A DNA stretch of 64,000 nt from Arachis hypogaea (GCF_003086295.3 NC_092047.1:63902054-63966053); one strand, 5' to 3'. Counted from the stretch's first letter, positions 29,909 to 42,650 are shown. Numbers and translations: made by a program. Notes: a model not told the origin generated them from the sequence alone.

Positions 29909-32900
29909 TGATGAGCTGGAAATTTGCACAACACAAATTCCTTCAGCAAGTGTACCAAATCGCCAAGTAATAACTTACTGTTTGAGTGAGGTCGATCCCA
30001 CAGGGATTGATGGATTAAGCAACTTTAGTTAGGTGATTTATCTAGTCAAGCTAATATTTAATGATTTTAGTGAAATTGAATTAACAGAATGTAAATTACT
30101 GGAAATTAAAGTGCTGAAAGTAAATTGTGAAATGTAAATGGCGGGAACTTAAATGACAAGAAAGTAAAGATTTGAAACTTAAATGACAAGAAAGTAAAAG
30201 AAAGAATGTAAATATCAATGGAAGGTAAATTGCATGAAATCTAAATGGGTTTTGGGTGCTGGGAATAAAAAAAAACAAGAAACTCAAAGCAATTAAGTAG
30301 AGGAAAGGTAATGGGTATGATTCATTAGAGAATGAAGATATCATAATCCATCATGAATCAATGGGTCTCAACTTCATTCTCAATCATATGAAGTAGATCT
30401 ATGGCAGATTGTAGTAATTGAATCCCAATCCCTTGGTGATTCAATTTCTCTTAACAAAATCAATTGCCAATTCCTTGATCTAATTTTTCATGAGAAGAGG
30501 TTAAGTTTAATTCTCTAGTCCATAAGCCACACAAGTTCTCAGGATCTCAATTCAAACCAGGAATTTATTGATCAAGAGAGTTGTGAGAGAAAGAGGTTCA
30601 AACTAATTTCTATGATTCCCCTTCCGAGGCTCACATAGAAATTCAATGGATCTAAACCCCCTTTCGAAAGTGAATAAATCTATTAAGCACAAAAGTTATT
30701 GGTGCATGAAATTATGATTCACACTTTTCACAACTCCGCACAACTAACCAGCAAGTGCAATGGGTCGTCCAAGTAATAAACCTTACGTGAGTAAGGGTCG
30801 ATCCCACGGAGATTGTCGGCTTAAAGCAAGCTATGGTCATCTTGTAAATATTAGTCAGGTGGATTCAAATGGTTATGAGGTTTTGCTAATTAAAAGATAA
30901 ATAAAACATAAAATAAAATAAAGATACTTATGTAATTCATTGGTGGAAATTTCAGATAAGCGTTTGGAAATGCTTTGTTGCTTCTGAACCTCTGATTTCC
31001 TATTGTCTTCTTCCAATCATGCGTGCTCCCTTCCATGGCAAGTTGTATGATCCTCTCGGATGAAAAATACCAGGTACAATCTCTGCACGGCTAATCAACT
31101 GTCGGATTTCTCGTCTCGGATGAAAAATACTAGGTACAGCTACCGCACGGCTAAACATCTGTCGGTTCTCACTAGCGTCGGAATAGGACTCTTATCCTTT
31201 TGCACACTGTCACTACGCCCAGCATTCGCAAGTTTGAAGCTCGTCACAGTCATCCCTTCCCAAATCCTACTCGGAATACCACGGACAAGGTTTAGACTTT
31301 CCGGATCTCAAGAATGGCTGCCAATTGGTTCTAGCCTATACCACGAAGGTTCTAATCACGAATTTGGATGCTCTGTTGTCAGGAGAGACGATGCGAATCT
31401 TGGCTTAGAGACCCAAGAGAATATACTCCGGCTGTCGTCTAATGACTACGTTGAACATCATGTAGACCGCTTTGTGGTTGTCAGGCACGCGGATCTTGGC
31501 TAAGCGAGTAATGAAGATAATGGGTGATTGTCACGGGTCACCCCTTCATTCTGACTTAACTGAATTAAGTACAAGAGTATATCTTAGAGAAGAAGTAGAC
31601 GTGAATTGAAAGAAAAATAATAGTACTTGCATTAATTCATGAAGAACAGCAGAGCTCCACACCTTAATCTATGGGGAGTAGAAAATCCACCGTAGAAAAT
31701 ACATAAGTGAAAATATTCTAGGCATGGCTGAATGGCCAGCCTCCCAAATGTGAAATATGGCATAAGCTCTTTAATACAATAGTAAAAAGTGCTATTTATA
31801 CTAAACTAATTACTCGGGATTATAAAAAATGAATAGCTAAGTGCAGATAGTGCAGAAATCCACTTCCGGGGCCCATTTGGTGTGTGCTTGGGCTGAGCAT
31901 TGAAGCTTTCACGTGCATAGGCCATTCTTGGAGTTAAACGCCAGCTTGAGTGCCAATTTGGGCATTTAACTCTAGTTTTGGTGCCAGTTTGGGCGTTTTA
32001 CTCCAGAAAAGGGTCTCTGGCCGGCGTTTAGACGCCAGTTTGGGCCATCAAATCTCGGGCCAAGTATGGACTATTATATATTGCTGGAAAGTCCAAGATG
32101 TTTAATTTCCAACGCAATTGAGAGCACGCCAATTGGGCTTCTGTAGTTCCAGAAAATCCACTTCGAGTGCAGGAAGGTCAGAATCCAACAGCATCTGCAG
32201 TCATTTTTCAGCCTCTGAATTAGATTTTTGCTCAGGTCCCTCAATTTCAGCCAGAAAATACATGAAATTACAGAAAAACACACAAAATCATAGTAAAGTC
32301 CAGAAATGTGATTTTTGCATAAAAACTAATAAAAATATAATAAAAAGTAACTAAAACATACTAAAAACTATGTAAAAACAATGCCAAAAAGGGTATAAAT
32401 TATCCGCTCATCAGTTATCTCTTAGCTACAACAAGCGGATTGAGAAGAAGAAGAATTTCATTAATTCATTTGAATTATAATAGAGTTCCTCCCCCTAATG
32501 ATTGGAGTTTAGTTCATCATTGCTCTGGAAAACTCAAAGAGAAAAGAAAAGTACATGAAAAGTAAAATTAAGTATAAAAAGAAAGAAAATCCTAATTCGG
32601 ATCCTCTCTCTAAGAGTCCTCCTCCTTTTAAGTTCAAAACTCTTCCTATCTATACAATCTTCAGATGAGTCCTCAAGTACTTGGATGTGGGCTTTTGGCC
32701 TTAGTTAAAGCAAGTTAGGAGTGGTTCTTTCTGAAGTTAATGATGGCGTTAACTCATTAACGCTCTCATACTTGCATGAGTGCCTTTGGAACTGGCGTTG
32801 GTACTGGCGTTAATAGCCTTGCTAACGCCACAAATCTTCTTCTAAGCTGGTGTTAACATTGCCGTTAGTGTACTAACGGTGCCACAACGCTGCCTTCAAA

Positions 32901-33500
32901 CCCATTCTGGCATTGCTACTGGCGTTAACACACTAACGTTTGCCTAGTCACACGTGCGCGTCACCGCCAATTTTTTCCATTCTTTTGTCAAAGAAGTTTG
33001 TGTGCTAACATTGGTGGCGTTAACACACTAACGTTGGCACCTTCTTCCGTGTGTGTTAGCATTGGTGTGCTAACTTTGGTTACTAACGTTGCTTTCTTCC
33101 TTGAGTCACGTTGGTGCTGGCGTTAGTGGGCTAACTTGGCCACTAATGCTAGCACTTCCTCTTTGAGCCAACGTTAACCATGGCGTTAGTAGGCTAACTT
33201 GGCCACTAATGCCACAGCCTCTGCTTCTCTTTTGCTCCTCCTTTGCTTCTCCTTGCCTATCATCAACCAAACAAGTGCATCAAAGCTTTGCCATAATCAC
33301 AAGACAATGCATCATTCATCACATCAAGTAATTCTTGCATCAATCTCATGAAAATGATTATAATTCACAATACTTGATTGAATCAAGATATGCATACATT
33401 ACTCATCCAAATGCTTGCTTATTGACTAACAAAATGCATGAACCCAAGTTAAAACTATAGAAAATGGCTTGTGAAACTAGCCAAAGATGCCTAGGCATCA
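29909..33500 (-). repeat. E-family 3' LTR, split by a solo A LTR
   Basis: Plus-strand ends TGATGAGCTGG and CTAGGCATCA. Without the solo LTR and its duplication it is about 1.87 kb. It carries many GGCGTTAG / CTAACGCC half-palindromes (32740-33220) upstream, in element direction, of a TATA-like TATAGATAGG near 32645. A hairpin module follows at 33501, so it is the 3' LTR of a minus-strand element whose 5' part is lost. Confidence 0.75.
30700..32413 (-). repeat. solo family-A LTR with GTTAT duplication
   Basis: 1714 bp, TGGTGCATG to CGCTCATCA, flanked by perfect GTTAT copies at 30695-30699 and 32414-32418. There is no internal region, so it arose by recombination between two LTRs. TATAAATAGC on the minus strand (around 31791-31800) is preceded by palindromes with cores at 31930, 31961, 31992 and 32023, again exactly 31 bp apart. 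Confidence 0.93.
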
Positions 33501-34230
33501 CAACACCAAACTTAAATCTTGCTTAATCCCAAGCAAGCAATAAAGCATAAGAATAATGAATGAAAACACAAAGAGATATAAGCCCTTATTGAAAGATATT
33601 CAATCCTGGTTCATGGGGTTTCATGCATGATATCTTTGAAATTCATAAACTTATTGGTTTCCAGGATATAACATCCCCTTAAATACTAACTCTGCTGCTT
33701 CTATGAAACCCTTTTATTCTTTGATCCTTGTTTTGTACCTTTTGATTTTCTTTTTCTTACTAGAGACTTATTCTTTTTATGGAAGCTTAGTGTTTTGTGT
33801 TAAGGTAGCTCTTTATGATAAGCTTTCAGTCAATACTGCCGATCCAGTTGGTTTAAGGTGTTAGGTGTTGAAGCACCCCTCAGGACTTACTAACTCAAGC
33901 CTCTCCTCAATACATACAAACCACAGGCACTTGACTTGCAATCAAATCCTTGAGACATTGATGCCCAGCACCTCTTTGGGTTACTAAATACTTTGTAGTA
34001 AGGTTGCTCTTGATAATGGACTTTTGGTTGATAATCCCGGGTTAGTTAACCCAAGTTATCAAGTGATGAAGCACCCCTTAGAACCTAATCATCCAAGCAT
34101 ATCCTTGTACAAAAGCATCACAGGCATATATCTTTAGGTTCAAGCTATTAGTGCCTAGCTTATTCATTGTTTTCTTCTTTCTTTATTGCCAACGTTAGCA
34201 CTGGCGTTAGTGGGCTAACTCAGCCACTAA
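33501..34230 (-). other. 3' block of the E element
   Basis: Begins with the module (minus strand CTTGCTT-GGGATT-AAGCAAG, then ATTTAAGTTTGGTGTTG). The rest shows two imperfect copies of a roughly 180-bp segment (33800-33960 and 33995-34150; shared words GAAGCACCCCT and CACAGGCA). Ends at the T-type LTR. No gene seen. Confidence 0.55.
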
Positions 34231-36283
34231 TGTAATGACCCAATTTCTGGTACATCATGATCATAGTAGAAACTGAGTGCTACCAACTTGTCTTCCTAAT
34301 TATTATCTATTATTTATTATATGAGCCTGATTCGTTGTTAAAAGCGTAGTTATTTTGTGAGGTACTTTTTTTTTTAAATGATTGGATTAATAGACGGAAT
34401 TATTCATAATTAATTCACAAATAATAATAGATAAAATAGTTATAAATAATCAAACATAAATACATCTCAAGCAGTTAACCACATTCAGTGATCTAGTCTT
34501 TATTAGAGTATAGAATCTTAGTTAGAATACCCCTAGATATAGCTAGGTAATAACTATATACATATATATACGTACAACATCCCAGGCCCTGACCTATTCA
34601 AGAAGTCCCTAAGCTGGCGCCCAGGCTAGCCTAGAATCTATACTCACCTAGTCCCTCAAAACTACTAAAGCGAGGGAAACTATGTTCTAAGTCTTCAAAA
34701 CTCAAGTTAGGTGGAATGTCATCAAAAGGTGGAAGATCGTCTACTACTCCTCTTCACAATCATACATTGTTATATGACGTCTCACTGGTACTTCATCGCG
34801 TAGCCACATAACAGGAGTCTCGTACACAGGATTTAGGTTAAAGTTTGCATACGAACGGGGTACAGACATTGGCTGGTCTCACAGTATATACATATAAACA
34901 AAAAATGAATCTCGCTCTAGACTCAGGAGACTACCATAGTAGAACCCTTTTGCAGAACGATCATCAGACTACGGAAGGATACTCTTGCTTCCATCTGGAG
35001 GGGGAAGGGAGAGAGAATGGGTAAGAACAGGGGAGTTCTTAGTAGAGCTGGGGTTATTAGTTAAGTTCATTAATTTTGTGTTGTTTCGTAAACGAATAGC
35101 AGAATACAGTGAAGTAGTAAACAGAAGAAGATACAGATAAATAGAAAAAATAGAGAAAAAAGAAAGCAGAAAATAAACAAAAGAATACAATAAAATAAAA
35201 CACAAATACAAAGAATAGAATACAAACAAAGAAAGCATATATTCATGCAAAAAACATAACAGAAGAAATGCATAATCAAGTATGATACATGTCTAGCCCT
35301 AATGCAGGTAATGAGCTCATTTGTCGGTTACATACCCGCTCCTGACGTTACCCGGAGTCTTCTGACCAGGTAAGGCTTCCCTGTTGGCAATACCCATCGC
35401 AAGAGTCCTTTGAATTGCGGGGAAAACCACTGCAAGAGTCCTTTCACTTGCAGGGCGGCACTAACAACCCACTGCAAAAGTCTTTTGACTTGCAGGGCAA
35501 AGCTAGTCTGCCAAACACACTCACCGTAAGAGTCCTTTGACTTACAAGAGTATATGCTAGTTGTGTTTTCTCGATACCTCTGTAAGAGTCCTCTAACTTA
35601 CAGAATAGCATTATAGCTAAGTATTCCAGGAAAGCGCTCTCGGTGGTCGCACCACCATCTATCTGACTGCCTCAATGCAGCAGATGAACACATAAATATC
35701 TCTAGAGTTGCCTTAATGCAACAAATGACCTTTCAACAGGCCCTCTGCTTGTTCTCTATTCTCTTTTTCATATCACTCTTTTCTTTGTCTTTTTCTCTGC
35801 TCTGATTACTCTTTTCTCTGTATCCCTTTATTCTACTCTGGTTACTCTTTTCTCTTTTTAATGTATGTATTTAAAGCTTATGTAAATTTTGGTATGAATA
35901 GTTAGCCTGTCCCAAGTATAGGTTCATTAAGTCTATACTGAAACAGTTTAACTTTTCATATTATACCTAACCCTAGGCGCAACTCAAATACTAACTATGT
36001 TGCTCCTACTTTGTTTACTAATCTCTGTTTGTTTTTGTCGTTAAAATTTTACAGACTTTTTCTTCGATTTTTATTTCTTCTTTAACTTTTTATCTTTCCT
36101 TTATCTTTGCTTTAGTAATATGTTATTACTACTCCCTATGAGTTTTATGAAGGTAATTATGAGATTCTAAGCTTAAAGTTGTCTTTCTAAAACTTTTACG
36201 AAAAACTGCCTTTTTGTATTATTTTATTATTTTTTTAAATATTATTTTTAATTAAATATTATTATTTAATATTTTATTATTAT
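34231..36283 (+). repeat. T-type LTR fragment
   Basis: Starts TGTAATGACCC directly after the E block and ends where a family-A LTR fragment begins. The TGTAAYRACCC start and layout resemble chromovirus-type gypsy LTRs (from memory). Contains the hairpin repeats at 35396-35605. No coding region recognised; orientation is inferred from the TGTAA start only. Confidence 0.45.
35396..35605 (+). repeat. five hairpin repeats with paired stem changes
   Basis: Units share the loop AGTCCTTTGA or a near variant, between complementary arms: CGCAA/TTGCG (35398), CTGCAAG/CTTGCAG (35431), CTGCAA/TTGCAG (35472), GTAAG/CTTAC (35526) and TGTAAG/CTTACA (35581). Spacing is irregular (about 33, 42, 52 and 56 bp). 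Arms change together while pairing is retained. Confidence 0.8.
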
Positions 36284-36468
36284 TTGCTCAAGTCCCTCAA
36301 TTTCAGCCAGAAAATACCTGAAATCATAGAAAAACACACAAACTCATAGTAAAGTCCAGAAATGTGATTTTTGAATAAAAACTAATAAAAATATAATAAA
36401 AAGTAGCTAAATCATACTAAAAACTATATAAAAACGATGCCAAAAAGGGTATAAATTATCCGCTCATC
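36284..36468 (-). repeat. fragment of a family-A LTR
   Basis: 185 bp matching 32233-32413, with an intact outer end CGCTCATCA at 36468. The rest of the LTR is absent. Remnant of an insertion later cut on its left. Confidence 0.88.
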
Positions 36469-37343
36469 AGCTACTGAAAGTGTTTATCATTTAATTGTGG
36501 GAGATTTGGGAACATATGTTGAGGTAAAAGAGTGCTTTTATATTTTTGTTAAAAATATTGGGAATTGGGTACATACTCATGCATTGAATGTTAAACCATA
36601 TCCATTGATGCTATTGTATATATTTTAGTTTGAAAAGATTAAAATGATAAAGAAAAAAGAAAAATAAAAAAGAAAAAAATATATAAAAGAAAAAGAAAAG
36701 GAGAAGAAAAGAAGAGCAATAAAAAGGGGACAAAAATGCCCCAAAGCAAAGTAATAATAACAATGCATATGGAATGTGAATTGAAGAGAATGCGTGAGTA
36801 TGTGGAAAAAAAGTGGGAATCATGGGTAGCTAGGTGGTGTATTAGAATTGTATAGGTTGTTATATGTGTTTGGTAAAAGCTTAGGTTAATCAAAGATGCA
36901 AATTTCAAGCTCATTTAGTCATATATATATCCTTACCTTTACTCTAACCCCATTACAACCTATGAATAAGTCCTCATGATAAATGTATGCATGCATTGAA
37001 TAATTATTGATTATTAGATAAAAAACAAATCCTGGAAAGCATGATTAGAGAAGAATTGAGTGAATCAACCCTATACACTTGAGCGACTAAAGCAGATACA
37101 CTTCCGTTGAGGGTTCGATGCTCAATTCCTTATTCCCGGCTTTCATGAGCTTTCTTCTTGCAAGTTTGTTTATACTTTATTTTTAAGTTAGCGCTACATG
37201 TTCGTATGTGTTCTTGGAGATTGATTCACTTTTAACCAAGTAGGTATAAGCATCTTGCATTTAGTTGCATGCATGTAGATAGTGCATATAGTTTATTTGC
37301 ATTGAATAAATGTTCATACCCCATTTCTTGTCTTTCTTGGTTT
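36469..37343 (+). other. 3' block of a plus-strand B element
   Basis: Reverse-complement relative of the B2 3' block (GTTAATCAAAGATGCAAATTT, CATTACAACC). The 5' part of the element is missing. An A-rich run lies at 36640-36730. No gene seen. Confidence 0.6.
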
Positions 37344-37380
37344 AGCATGAGGACATGCTTAGTTTAAGTATGGAGAGGTT
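37344..37380 (+). promoter_or_regulatory. B-type polypurine tract with hairpin, plus strand
   Basis: AGCATG-AGGA-CATGCT (37344-37359), then AGTTTAAGTATGGAGAGGT, then the LTR TGATAAACCC. An independent plus-strand copy of the module. Confidence 0.8.
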
Positions 37381-38869
37381 TGATAAACCCTAACTTTGTG
37401 GTTTATCTTGTGTTGAATTTAAGGGATTTTATCAACTTATCTCACATTTATTCAATGAAATAGCATGGTTTCATGAAGTTCTCCTAATTGTGCTTAATGA
37501 TTAAAAACATGCTTTTTAGGCTCTTAATTTGCTAATTTTAATTCACTTTAATTCCATTCGATGCCTTGATATGTTTGTTAAGAGATTTCAGGTTTAGAAG
37601 GAAAAGATTGGGTTGAAAAAATGAAGAAAAACATGCAAAAATGGAGAATTCATGAAGAAACGAGATTTTGGTAATCTGCCAGCGACGTGTGTACGTGGCC
37701 CACGTGTACGCGTGATAAGGAAATCTGCTAGTGACGGGTACGCGTGATCTATGCTTACGCGTGATAAGCGGCACGTGACTTCATTAAAGGCAGTACGCTG
37801 GGGGCGATTTCTGAGCTCAAGGAGGCCCAAATCCATCTTATTTCTGATGCTTTTGAACCCAAGAATTAGAAGGGAATAAGGGCGAGTAGTCATAATTTGA
37901 TTTTTCATCATGTTTTAGATTAGAATTCTAGAGAGAGAAGCTCTCCCTTCTCTGTAGAATTTAGGGTAGTTTAGGTCAAATTCTCTTAGATCTATGGTTT
38001 AATTCTTGCTTTGATTTAGTTTTCCCTTTTAATTTCTTGTTATTACATCTTTGCTCTTCTAGTTTACTTGTCATTCCCTTTATTTTGTTGCTTTTATGTT
38101 CATGCACTCTTGTTGATTTCAATTTTTTTAATGCAATTTTATGTTTCCATGTCTTTTATGTTTATCTTAGTTACTATTGTTGATTTCTTGTTTGTGTTAG
38201 TTATGGGTTCCATTAATTCTTGCATTTTATGATGTTTACCTTTATTGCACTCTAGGTGTTTGATAAAATATTTTCACTAGTTATAGAGTAGTTTTCTATA
38301 CTCCTAGCCTAGGCTAAGGAAATTGGGTGACCTTGAGTTATTAGGTCTAATTGGATTGGTGATTTGGGTCCCTTGTTGATCAATTTGATGTCCATTGACA
38401 CTAACCTACTACTAAGTCAATTAGTAGCTAGGTTGGGACTTATGGTTGATGTTGATCAAGCCTATTTGACGTACTTCAAGCATAGAAGTAGACTTGATGG
38501 ATTGGTCCCTTATAATTGTCAATATATGGTTGTTAGACAAGGATGGTGATCTCAATTCCTATGCCTTAGCCACGAGTTCTTTTCCTTTCCTTTATTAATT
38601 AATTTTTATTTACTTTCTTGTTATTTACTTTTCTTGTCAATCACCAAATCAAACCCCCTTATTTCTTCATAGCCAATAATTGATCACTTCATTGCAATTT
38701 CTTGTGAGACGACCCGAGGTTTGAATACTCTCGATTTTTATTGGGGTTTGTACTTGTGACAAAAACAAATTAAACTTTAATTGAGAGTTATTAGTTGGTT
38801 TGGAACTATGCTTACAACGAAGTTCTTTTTCTATTGAGAAATTCTAGACCAACAAAAATTCTCACATCA
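37381..38869 (+). repeat. 3' LTR of a plus-strand B element
   Basis: 1489 bp, TGATAAACCC to TTCTCACATCA. ACGCGTG-type words at 37685-37790, about 300-410 bp from the LTR start. Flanked on the right by a decayed RNase H sequence that it entered. Confidence 0.85.
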
Positions 38870-39112
38870 GATACTCTTTGAAATGATACTAATAACTCTC
38901 ATGATATCGATAAATAGTTTTGTAACTTTTCATTATTACATTTGAATTCTTTCGATGATTGTTTTAAAACCAACTAAGAATCTCCTGAAATCTAGACATC
39001 TAATGCCCCTTTATTAATCTCTAATCCGAATATCAAAGCTTCATACTCAGCTATGTTATTTGAGCAAGGGTATTTCAATTCAAACAAAAATTACGATGGA
39101 ACACCTTCTTAG
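38870..39112 (-). pseudogene. RNase H fragment of another gypsy lineage
   Basis: On the minus strand, translation gives FELKYPCSNNIAEYEALIFG, a GDS motif followed by LV, then NEKLQNYLS: the pattern of the RVT_3-type (archaeal-like) RNase H found in Tat/Ogre-type plant gypsy elements (family knowledge). At least three in-frame stops. Cut by the B LTR on the left and the F LTR on the right. Confidence 0.75.
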
Positions 39113-40562
39113 TGCGGAATTTCTAGCCATAACTTACCGACAAGTGCATCGGATCGTACCAAGTAATAAACTCAAGTGAGTGAGTGTCGATCCCATGAGG
39201 ATTAATGGACTAAGAAAATAATGGTTGATTAATTGTTCTAGTTATAAAAATTGAAATAAGAGTTTAGAGTATCCAAAAGCATAAGAGACAGTAAATTAAG
39301 AAAAGCAAATAGTGAATGGTTGAGAAAACAGAATGAGAATGGAGTTAAGGGTTTGGAGATGTTTAAATATTTGGATTAATGTTCAATGTCAACTACCTTG
39401 ATCATGCAATAATATAGTTCATGACAAACCCCAAGCGATTAAATTCCTATTCCTAGGCAATATCTCCTTTAATCCAACCAACCGTCAATTCCTTGATCAC
39501 TCAATTGTACTAGAGGGTTAAGTTTAAATTCTGATTTATAAGCCACACAAACCCTAAGAACCCAAAAATGATGCAGTTATATGTCACGTACCACATTAAA
39601 CTCAAATAATCAAGGAGTTGTGAGAAAGTGGTTTCAATCTGTAATTCTAATGATATAGTTTTTCCAAGATTCAATAGAATTCAAGTTAGATTATAGTTAT
39701 TTTCCAATACTCACTAATCCGTAAAATGAAGAACGAAACCAAATCTTAAACAATAATCAATACATTAATCAAGAGTAGAAGAACAAATAATTATTAATTC
39801 ATCAAAGTAAATAGAACTCTAAACTTTAATAATGGAGGTTTAGTTGCTCATAGTGTGGAAAAGACTCTAGCAGAGAAAAGTGTGAAATTGTGAAATGAAA
39901 ATTAGGACCCGAGAAATCCCCGCGAGGTTGAATCTCTATCCTATTTATAGTCCTAATTAAAATTGATTTAAAACTTAAATAAAACCCTAACAAATCTTTT
40001 CTAATTAGTAAATTGATTTGAAATTACAAGATATGCTTTCGTTGATTCAATATGCACATGTGGTCCCCATTCTTTTTCACACTATCAGTGCTAAACGCTG
40101 GTGACTGGGCATTTAGCGCCTGCTATCTAGTAAGCCTTGCATGCAAAATAAGAGTATCGGTGCTAAACACTAGTGGCTGGCCATTTAGCACCCACCGTTC
40201 AAAATGCTTGGCACAAATTACGAAGCCCTTGGTGCTAAACGCTGAGTTATGGCGTTTAACACCACCTATGCAATGGATAATTCACATTGTTGAGCTTTTG
40301 CAGTCGTGCGTACGCGCAGCACATGCATATGCATGACCTCCTTTGCTGCTTCAGTGATGTGTATGCATGCATGATGCGTATGCATGAGGCTCCTTTGCTT
40401 CTTCATACATTTTTTATCAAATCTTCATCCGAATACTACTTGAAATCAACAAACAGCCACAAAACTCAAAGTAGCATCCAATGGGGTATAATCCACTCAA
40501 ATCCTCTAATAAATCAATAGAATGCCATATAAATCATATAGAAAAGATACCAATGATGCTCA
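39113..40562 (-). repeat. F-family LTR
   Basis: About 1450 bp, plus-strand TGCGGAATTTC to GATGCTCA. Minus-strand TATA box TATAAATAGG (39941-39950). Upstream in element direction are three 72-bp spaced inverted units. It separates RNase H and protease remnants. Flanks CTTAG and CGCAT do not form a duplication and there is no primer site or polypurine tract, so it is a solo LTR of unclear history. Confidence 0.6.
40087..40266 (-). repeat. three inverted units at 72-bp period in the F LTR
   Basis: GGTGCTAAACRC-like words at 40087, 40159 and 40231, exactly 72 bp apart. Each is followed within about 15 bases by its inverted partner (GCATTTAGCGCC, CCATTTAGCACC, GCGTTTAACACC). Confidence 0.75.
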
Positions 40563-42083
40563 CGCATCTGTTGGGAGAAAGAACTTTTCCACCTTGACCA
40601 AAATATTCTCCACCACACCATGTGGCAGCCTTACAAATTTATCCACCAATTGAAGAGCTATTCTTGTGGATTTTACCTCTTGAATTTGTAGTGTTTTCAT
40701 CACAGAGAGCAGAATCAAATTGATGCTCGCTCCTAAATCACACAATGGTCCTTCAAAGGTGTTATTTCCAATAGTACATGGGATTTGGAAACTTCCAAGA
40801 TCTGGCTTCTTACTTGGTAGATTTCTCTGAATGATTGCACTACACTCTCTAGTTAGTACCACTATTTGGCCTCCTTTCAGTGATCTTTTCTTAGACAACA
40901 ATTCCTCAATGAAGTTAAGATACATCAACATTTGTTCAAGAGCCTCTATGAATAAAGTGTTGATGTGTAGTGTCTTAAATACCTCTAGGGGTTTTGAGTA
41001 TGCTCATCTTTGTCTTTTCACTGAAGCTTCTAAGAGGACGAAGTGCTATCTTGTACTCAGGTATTAAGGTCTTCACCTGGGGTTGCTCAACCATAGCATG
41101 TGCAAGGAGAAAGAGAGCGTACTCCTCATGGTCCCTGGCTTCCTTTATAACTTTCTCAGCTAGCTCGTCATCACCAGAGGGTCGAGTATCCACCTCTTTT
41201 CCGCTTATCACATAGTCGCCCTTATATTCCTCTCTTGGATTGGAACTGTATCACTGGAAAATGTATTCGGGGGCCTTTCAGCAACTTGCTTGCTCAAATG
41301 TCTCATCTAAACCTCCAAGTTTTTAATTGTGGCTTTGGTTTTCTGCATGAAACTATGAGTGGTTTTGGAGAGTTTTACTAATGCTGCTTCCAATGCTAAG
41401 GTATCTTGGGGAGCTGGGAGTGGATTATTTGATTGAGAAGGCTGATGTTGACGGTTGACATTATTCTGGGGGAAATTGTTGTTGTTGAAGTTGGACTGCC
41501 TTTGATTTTGATTTCTCCAGTCAAAATTTGGGTGGTTTCTCCATCCCATATTGTATGTCTTAGAGAAGAAATCATTATTAGCCAATCTTAAAAATTTTCC
41601 CATATAGTTAACCTACTCAGTAGGGGGTTGCTCATAGCTAAAGCTTCCAAATTGAGATGCTCCACCACTCATGTTGAAAGAAGGATCTTAGGTAGGAACA
41701 GAGGAAACTTGCATACCTCCCAAAAATTTAGTGATGGCATTAATCTACTGAGACATAGCTTTGTTCTGAGCCAAAATAGCATCTAAAGTATCAATTTCAT
41801 GACACCCTTCTTCACAGTTCTTTCCGAATAATACAAGTACTGATTGTTGGCCACCATCTCTATCAAATCTAGGGCCTCATTAGTGGACTTCATATGCAAA
41901 GAGCCTCCTGTAGAATTATCCAGAAAAAGTCTCGAAGTCGGAGTGATACCATCATAGAAAATCTATAATTGTACCCAGTCTACAAACATGTCCGGAGGGC
42001 ACTTCCTTACCATAGCCTTGTATCTCTCCAAAGCTTCATAAAGAGACTCTTTTTCAAGCTATCTGAATGTCAATCCTCAGATT
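40563..42083 (-). pseudogene. decayed gag-protease region of an Athila-like element
   Basis: From high to low coordinates on the minus strand: Gag core at 41840-42080 (SLYEALERYKAMVRKCPPDM), an Asn/Gln-rich segment with WRNHPNFDWRN (41460-41560), the linker and the protease [10 protein letters not shown] (about 40720-40745). The frame then breaks at the F LTR. Stops and frame changes are present throughout. No polymerase follows; the next coding remnant on the left is of a different lineage. Confidence 0.8.
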
Positions 42084-42085
42084 AT

Positions 42086-42650
42086 CACTACAACACTTTT
42101 GGGATAAGGTAACCCTTATTCAAAGCAACATTTAACAAAAGTTGTCTTAGATAGGCAAAGACAACATTTTTTACGAGTTACCTTTCAGTAAGGCAAAGAT
42201 AACAAAATTTTTAGCAACCCATAAATAGAGTTGTCTTTGATATCTAAAGCAACATTTATAAAATGTTACAAAATAAAAACTTTAAGACAACATTTTTTAA
42301 AAAAAAATATAACATTTTATAAGAGTTGTCAAAAAAATTAAACACATAACATTTATAAAGTGTTGCCTAAAATTGTTTATGATTAAAAATTTTAGAAAAA
42401 AACTTTTAATCATATTCCCACCAATTATTTTTTAATAAAAATATTAACTTAAACATAAAAATACAAAAGTGCTTCAGAGGTTCCATTTCATGCCACACAC
42501 AAGAGCCCTAAGCCTTAGCTTTCTCCCTTGCAACAACGTAACACCCCCCATCGTACCCTTTCTCCCCTTCCTAATGGCGACAGCAGGTCAGCAGCTTTCA
42601 ATCGCCGGTGCACTCCTCCACGTACACCGACGGTATGGTGCTATCCTCGA
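42086..42650 (+). mobile_element. possible end of a CACTA DNA transposon
   Basis: Begins CACTACAACACTTTTGGG inside the decayed gag. It carries repeated ACAACATTT / AAAGTTGTC words in both orientations over about 280 bp, as in subterminal regions of CACTA elements. The other terminus is not in the window. From 42470 the composition changes to C-rich with an ATG (42573) opening a short frame that runs into the next LTR, possibly a captured gene fragment. Confidence 0.45.

Noticed and set aside
34969..35279. Hydrophobic frames rich in Phe, Leu and Cys
   Set aside because: Translation of A-rich low-complexity sequence on the minus strand within a T-type LTR.
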